This document shows positions 43,387 to 47,463 of a DNA stretch of 47,463 bases, piece after piece (the stretch's first letter is position 1; every line of letters starts with the position of its first letter). The position numbers were made by a program, and so were the translations under genes. The notes beneath the pieces are model-generated. The model was not told the origin of the DNA, searched no databases, and saw only the letters and a program-made list of their open reading frames with translations. Origin of the DNA: GCA-2746235 sp049609225 (GTDB lineage Bacteria > Planctomycetota > UBA1135); NCBI GenBank assembly GCA_049609225.1, contig JBMYYH010000011.1, forward strand, positions 1-47,463, read 5' to 3'.

Positions 43387-45611
43387 TGGTCCTCCTTGAT
43401 CGGCAGCAGGCGGTTGGCGCCCACCGAAGCCGGATCAATGTTGGAGCCACCGGTGCCTTCGTAACTCGGAGCGGCAAAGCCCGAGAGGTTGAGGTTGCCG
43501 GAATCGGCGCGACCATCAGAGTCGTTATCCGTTTCCAGGATGACATCCACAGGGCTGTCGAACTGGAAGTCCGGGTCGATCATGCGGACGCGATCCAAGC
43601 CGATCGTCGAAGCAGCGCGCGACTTACCTTGACGCGAGATGTCGTCGAGCTCGGCGAAGTCTTCCATGATCTTCGGCGTGCAGAAGAAGAACAGGGTGGT
43701 CTTCAGGTTGGTCTTCGAGGTGCTACCGAACAGACCACCGATCAAGGGGATGTCGGACAGGTAGGGGATACCCGACTCGCCTTCCGTCTTGTCGTCGCGG
43801 ATGATGCCACCGAGCCACATGGTGGCGCCATCTGGCAGGTTCACGCTGGTCTGGATGGTACGCGTGGACTTGGGCGGTGGCAGGCCAGCCTCTGCATCGC
43901 CGCGGAAGGAGGAGACCTCCAGGCTGATCTGCAGACGCAGATACTTCTGCGCCGAGATCGACGGCGTGATGTTCAGGACGATACCTGCGGTTGCGAACTC
44001 GGCGTTGGTCGAGACCGCACCCTGGGTGGAGTTGGAAGTCTGGTAAGGCACTTCGTCTTCCGAAGTCACCGTACCGCCTTTGTTGTTCGCCACCAGGATC
44101 GACGGCACCGACAGCACGTTGGCATCGTTGCTGGTCTGAGCGGCATTGATGATGAACGGGATGCCCAGGTCTTCTCCATCGAAGATACCGAAGGTCAGGC
44201 CGGCGGCAGTCGGCGAAGGCAAGCGCTGGTCACCGATGTTGTCGGCAGCGGTGATGCCCACCGAAGTGAACACGAAGCCTTTCTGCGTATCGCCAGTCGG
44301 CGTCTCGACGTTGGCGTATTCAATACCGATGTCTTTGGTGAAGTCGTTGGAGACCTCAATCAATGCGGTCTCGATCAACACCTGCGGCTGACGCTGATCC
44401 AAACGGTCCAGCAGCGTCTTCAGTTCGGCCCACTTGGAGCGAGTCGCGGTGACCAGCAAGGAGTTGGTCTCTTCGTGGATCTCCACGATGATCTTCTGCT
44501 CGGTGACGCTGGAGCGGTTGTTCGAACCACCCGACGCATTGCGGCTGGCGCGCTCGGCCTCATCCTCCGAGCGAGTCAGGAAGTCGGTGATGGCATCCTT
44601 CAGGTCGGCGGCGCTCAGGTACTGCAGCACGTAGACGTGGAAGTTGGACTGCGGCTCCTCGACCTTGGTATCCAACTGTGCGACGAGATCCAGGATGCGA
44701 TCCATGATCTCAGGGTCGGCGGTGACCAGCAGGGAGTTGTCCTGCGGGTAGGCCGCGATGTTGGTCTCGATCCGCGTGTTGTTGTTGCCACCACGGTTGT
44801 TCCGGCCGCCACTGTTGGAAGAACGGACTTCCGCCGTCTGCAGGTTCTCGACCAAGTCGATCAAGATGTCTGCGAGTTCTTCCGCACTGGCTTCGCGCAA
44901 ACGAATCTTGCGAAACTCCGGCTGCACCAAGTCTGGCTTCTTATCCAGGATCTTGATCATGCGTACTGCCGCAGCGACGAACGGACCATATCCTTGAATG
45001 AACAGGGCCTGTTCCTGCGACAACGGCATGAAGCTCGAGTTGTCTCCGACGTTGCCGCCGATCGCCGTCCTCAAGTTAGTACCGAGGTCTTGCGCCTCGG
45101 CAAACTTCAAGGGCACCACGGTGTAAAGGAAAGTACCCGGTTGATCCGCGAAGTTATCGACCTCTTCCGAGTTCACGAAGATCGCATTCGATTTGATCAA
45201 CGTGTTGTTGGAAGCCAACTGCTCTGTGATCACTACCACCTCAAGATCGCCTGAGCCTTGTGTGACACAAACGAAACCATGAATCTTCATCATGATCTGG
45301 AAGAAGCTATAGAAGTCATCCTTCTTGATGCGCTTCTGTCCATAGAGGAGCAGACGTTTCTGGTCGAGCTTCTGACGCACCGTGGCAGAACTGGTCTCGT
45401 CGACCGTGAAGTTCTTGCCGGTATTGATTTCGCAGATCTTGATGAACTGACGCAAGGTCAGCCCGCCTTCATCAACCTCACTCAGGTCGAGCGTGAGATA
45501 CTCGCCATCGGATTGGAGGACACTGTCAGGGACCTGAAGGTTCTCTTCGGGTTCCTGAAAGCTAGGGGAAAGCAGGAGTGGCGCGAGGCCAAGGCAGATG
45601 TTGAGGAGCAT
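43383..45611 (-). CDS. gspD: Type II secretion outer-membrane secretin GspD
   Basis: GspD forms the outer-membrane gate. The 742 residues begin with a signal peptide (MLLNICLGLAPLLLSP) and contain the periplasmic N0-N3 domains (N1-N3 each show the KH-like pattern, e.g. IAAYPQDNSLLVTADPEIMDRI and EIHEETNSLLVTATRSKW). The secretin core follows with the family signature VPYLSDIPLIGGLF-type motif (IPYLSDIPLIGGLFGSTS) and LFFFCTPKIMEDF. A Gly/Asn-rich linker (SNSGGRNNRGGNNNTR) sits between N2 and N3. No lipobox is seen, so pilotin-independent targeting or an unseen pilotin is possible. Confidence 0.95.
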   Translation of the reverse strand: MLLNICLGLAPLLLSPSFQEPEENLQVPDSVLQSDGEYLTLDLSEVDEGGLTLRQFIKICEINTGKNFTVDETSSATVRQKLDQKRLLLYGQKRIKKDDFYSFFQIMMKIHGFVCVTQGSGDLEVVVITEQLASNNTLIKSNAIFVNSEEVDNFADQPGTFLYTVVPLKFAEAQDLGTNLRTAIGGNVGDNSSFMPLSQEQALFIQGYGPFVAAAVRMIKILDKKPDLVQPEFRKIRLREASAEELADILIDLVENLQTAEVRSSNSGGRNNRGGNNNTRIETNIAAYPQDNSLLVTADPEIMDRILDLVAQLDTKVEEPQSNFHVYVLQYLSAADLKDAITDFLTRSEDEAERASRNASGGSNNRSSVTEQKIIVEIHEETNSLLVTATRSKWAELKTLLDRLDQRQPQVLIETALIEVSNDFTKDIGIEYANVETPTGDTQKGFVFTSVGITAADNIGDQRLPSPTAAGLTFGIFDGEDLGIPFIINAAQTSNDANVLSVPSILVANNKGGTVTSEDEVPYQTSNSTQGAVSTNAEFATAGIVLNITPSISAQKYLRLQISLEVSSFRGDAEAGLPPPKSTRTIQTSVNLPDGATMWLGGIIRDDKTEGESGIPYLSDIPLIGGLFGSTSKTNLKTTLFFFCTPKIMEDFAELDDISRQGKSRAASTIGLDRVRMIDPDFQFDSPVDVILETDNDSDGRADSGNLNLSGFAAPSYEGTGGSNIDPASVGANRLLPIKEDQ

Positions 45612-45659
45612 GCGCTCGTACAGATGAGGTGGGGCGCGCGGGGCACCGTGGTAGAGCAG

Positions 45660-45688
45660 AGTCTAAACGCGGGGTCTGCTCGGCTCAA
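45660..45688 (-). promoter_or_regulatory. Putative sigma-70-like promoter for the gsp operon
   Basis: On the minus strand, TTGAGC (45688-45683) and TAGACT (45665-45660) are separated by 17 bp, about 49 bases before the gspD start. It lies in the 172-bp divergent region shared with the EIIA-type gene. Confidence 0.5.
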
Positions 45689-45783
45689 AGGCCTTACTGA
45701 CCGGGATTTGCGACGTTGGAATTCCTCCCTGGCTTCCGCGAAAATCCTGTTCAGCTCCGCTACGCTACGCCAAGGCAGAAGAT

Positions 45784-46254
45784 ATGCTGTTTCCGCCCGG
45801 TCCGATGGATTTTCCTAACCACCTCCTTCCCGACTCGGTGCTCTTAGCACCCACCGTTTCCGATAAGTGGAAACTGCTGGAATCTATGGTCCAGGCAGTT
45901 GCTGATTCCTGGAACATGAGCCCAGAAATCGCCGAAGCCTGCCAAAAGTGCGTTTTCGCGCGGGAAGAGAGTGCTTCCACCGGCATGGAGGCTGGTATCG
46001 CCGTCCCACATGCGGCTGTGGATGGGCTAGAGCACCTGGTGATTGGCATGGCCATCCTGCCCGATGGCCTCGCATTCGCCTCTCTGGATGGCAAACCCGC
46101 CCAGGTGGTGGTCCTGATCTTGGTGCCGAAGAAGGAGAAGCTGATCCACCTCCAGACCCTCACGGAAGTCGCCCGGCGCTTGGCAAACGCAGATTTCCGG
46201 GCCCAGCTACTGGATTCCGGCTCCCCAGCCGACGTCATCCAGCTCTGGAGCTGA
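45784..46254 (+). CDS. PTS EIIA-type (PtsN-like) phosphocarrier domain protein
   Basis: A 156-residue single-domain protein of the fructose/nitrogen-type EIIA fold. The phosphorylation-site motif STGMEAGIAVPHAAV has the expected His, and VVLILVPKKEKLIHLQTL continues the family pattern. Such proteins (PtsN, EIIA-Ntr) act as regulatory phosphate receivers rather than transporters. No other PTS gene is in the window. It shares a 172-bp divergent promoter region with gspD, and its stop directly abuts the stop of the convergent Sua5-phosphatase gene. Confidence 0.87.
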   Translation: MLFPPGPMDFPNHLLPDSVLLAPTVSDKWKLLESMVQAVADSWNMSPEIAEACQKCVFAREESASTGMEAGIAVPHAAVDGLEHLVIGMAILPDGLAFASLDGKPAQVVVLILVPKKEKLIHLQTLTEVARRLANADFRAQLLDSGSPADVIQLWS

Positions 46255-47463
46255 TTAGGCGCTCGGCCAGGCCGACCAACGCTGGATCCGCGCCGCCACC
46301 GCCTCTTGGAGGTGCTTGGCCATGATGCGGTAGTCCTCGAGGTCGCCTCCGAAGGGATCCGGCACCGGCATCTGGCGTGGATCGAAGAGCTCCAGCCCAA
46401 CCTCACCGCTGAGGTTTTCCAGGTGGCCAGGCCCCATCCCCAGGACCAGATCCCAGGGCTGATCGAGCAGGTCCTCGATGTGGTGGGAGCGGTGCCCACT
46501 CAAATCCATGCCCATTTCCTGACCGACGGTGAAGGAATGCTCGCTGATCGGACCGCCCGACATCGCGAAGGTGCCAGCAGATGCGATGGTCCAGCCCAGG
46601 GAGGCCATTTGCTCGGCATCAGCATGCCAGGCCTCGGCGAGAGCTTCCCGCAGCAGGGCTTCCGCGACCGGGGAGCGGCAGATGTTGCCACTGCACAGCA
46701 CCAGAACCCTTAGCCCAGGCAAGGCAGGCAATTCCGCATCATTGGCCCGCAGGACCTTGGGAGTCGGGTCAAAGACCACCACCTGCGAAGCTTGATCCGA
46801 GGCTTGGTCGACGTCGACCGCGGCAGCGATGCCTGCCTTTTCGATCCATGCCGTGAGTGCAGCACCCTGCAAAGGAGCCTCGCCGGAAGGATTGATGCTG
46901 GTCATCAAAAGCGGCACCTCCAGTTCCTGCGCCACTGCCTGAAAGCCTGGATCCTGCGGCAGACGGAATCCAACCATTGGCCAAGACCACTGCAGGTCCT
47001 GGGGCAGGTTCCACCATTCACTTGGCAGCACCGCCGTGACGCCTTCCGGCAGATACCGAGTGAGCCAAGCCGCTAAACCGGGCGGCAGGCTGGGCGCCCA
47101 CTGCGTGAGTGGGGTCAGACTCCCTAGATGCAGGGAATAGGGTCGATCGGTGGGCGAGCCTTTGAGTGCGGAGAGACGCTCGGCGGCATCGGGAGTATCG
47201 GCGCGCACCGCCAAGCCTGGCACGGTATCGGTAGGCAGGGCGACGATCTCGCCATCGCGGGTTTGCGCAACCCAAGAACCGTTGCGACGTTCCAGCTTTT
47301 CAACTGGGGTGTTTTCGAACGCATCAACGTTATCCGGCATATTCAGTAACATGCCGCGCATCAACGCTGCAGGCTGCATCAGCACACAGCCCGGCGTAAA
47401 CAACGCTTGCTGGTAATACTCGGTACCCGTTTTCTGCTTCAGCGCTGCGCGATCTAACACTTC
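46255..47463 (-). CDS. Sua5/YrdC domain fused to low-molecular-weight tyrosine phosphatase; 5' end suspect and cut by edge
   Basis: From the C-terminus back: the last ~150 codons are a low-molecular-weight protein tyrosine phosphatase with the P-loop VLCSGNICRSPVAEAL (Cys at codon 256 of the visible frame) and the acid loop VPDPFGGDLEDY. Before it, codons ~71-245 are a Sua5/YrdC domain (GEIVALPTDTVPGLAVRAD), the enzyme that makes threonylcarbamoyl-AMP for t6A37 of tRNA. The frame stays open to the right edge, but codons 1-70 look like an unrelated FAD-dependent oxidoreductase fragment (see the separate entry), so the true start of this gene is probably near 47250 or in sequence not present here. 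Confidence 0.8.
   Translation of the reverse strand, partial: EVLDRAALKQKTGTEYYQQALFTPGCVLMQPAALMRGMLLNMPDNVDAFENTPVEKLERRNGSWVAQTRDGEIVALPTDTVPGLAVRADTPDAAERLSALKGSPTDRPYSLHLGSLTPLTQWAPSLPPGLAAWLTRYLPEGVTAVLPSEWWNLPQDLQWSWPMVGFRLPQDPGFQAVAQELEVPLLMTSINPSGEAPLQGAALTAWIEKAGIAAAVDVDQASDQASQVVVFDPTPKVLRANDAELPALPGLRVLVLCSGNICRSPVAEALLREALAEAWHADAEQMASLGWTIASAGTFAMSGGPISEHSFTVGQEMGMDLSGHRSHHIEDLLDQPWDLVLGMGPGHLENLSGEVGLELFDPRQMPVPDPFGGDLEDYRIMAKHLQEAVAARIQRWSAWPSA
47250..47463 (-). other. Foreign-looking fragment of an FAD-dependent amino-acid oxidase-like gene
   Basis: Codons read on the minus strand (e.g. TGTEYYQQALFTPGCVLMQP, then AALMRGMLLNMPDNVDAFEN) resemble the middle of DadA-like glycine/D-amino-acid oxidoreductases, known to me mainly from Gammaproteobacteria. 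The piece has neither the N-terminal FAD motif nor a C-terminus and joins the Sua5 domain in frame. Base composition is visibly lower in GC than the rest. Most likely an assembly join rather than a gene. Confidence 0.6.

Noticed and set aside
43629..45254. 541-codon open frame on the plus strand opposite gspD
   Set aside because: Arg/Asp/Val/Gln-rich composition typical of an antisense shadow; GspD motifs are clear on the other strand.

Overview
This is a gene-dense stretch of bacterial chromosome, roughly 60% GC by eye. It carries about 40 protein genes, almost no intergenic space, and no rRNA, tRNA, CRISPR array or recognisable insertion sequence. Most genes are housekeeping. Lipid A/LPS assembly (waaA), lipoprotein processing (lspA), a TatA homologue and a type II secretion (T2SS) cluster point to a diderm cell. 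MJ0042-like zinc ribbons on low-complexity tails, a VWA/HEAT gene pair, a rhomboid with a cytoplasmic tail and the scarcity of strong Shine-Dalgarno sites suggest Planctomycetota or a PVC relative. That assignment is inference only; no rRNA or other marker here settles it.

Layout, left to right. 1-764 (minus): a zinc-ribbon protein with a Pro/Lys/Ala/Val repeat tail, cut by the left edge. 850-4646: uvrB-uvrC. 4643-5587 (minus): a XerC/XerD recombinase, divergent from a dksA-type gene that leads into lspA, pyrD, secA and waaA. 11805-14980: metK, ahcY and a stand-alone pseudopilin. 14996-19379: miaB, ribD and a large lipoprotein with an HEXXH motif. 19308-20178 (minus): yraN and yajC, divergent from mnmA, a double-VWA membrane protein and a zinc-ribbon/coiled-coil/HEAT protein. 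24389-26949: mdh, pyk and a 47-codon ribosomal protein bL34 gene. 27002-27997 (minus): an unknown membrane-anchored protein. 28107-32807: sucC, sucD, an MnmC2-like methyltransferase, tatA, mobA and a polyprenyl diphosphate synthase. 32832-33704 (minus): folD. 33742-37933: a rhomboid protease, a secreted protein with an EF-hand loop, and serS. 37967-45611 (minus): T2SS genes gspD-E-F-G-H-I-J as a tight operon. 45784-46254: a PTS EIIA-type protein. 46255 to the right edge (minus): a Sua5/YrdC domain fused to a low-molecular-weight tyrosine phosphatase.

The genes fall into a few themes: nucleotide excision repair (uvrBC); the activated methyl cycle (metK, ahcY); tRNA anticodon-region modification (miaB, mnmA, MnmC2-like, Sua5); the lower TCA cycle and glycolysis (mdh, pyk, sucCD); and protein export (secA, yajC, lspA, tatA, T2SS). 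Several unknown genes encode exported or membrane-anchored proteins that could use these export routes.

I did not find a clear novel multi-gene system. The most notable points are: a probable assembly chimera in the last ~210 bases, where a piece of an FAD-dependent oxidoreductase is joined in frame to the Sua5 domain; a recurrent TAGAAT -10-like element just ahead of many genes, some with almost no leader; a T2SS cluster lacking C, K, L and M; an HEXXH lipoprotein; a double-MIDAS VWA protein paired with a HEAT protein; and an isolated rpmH.
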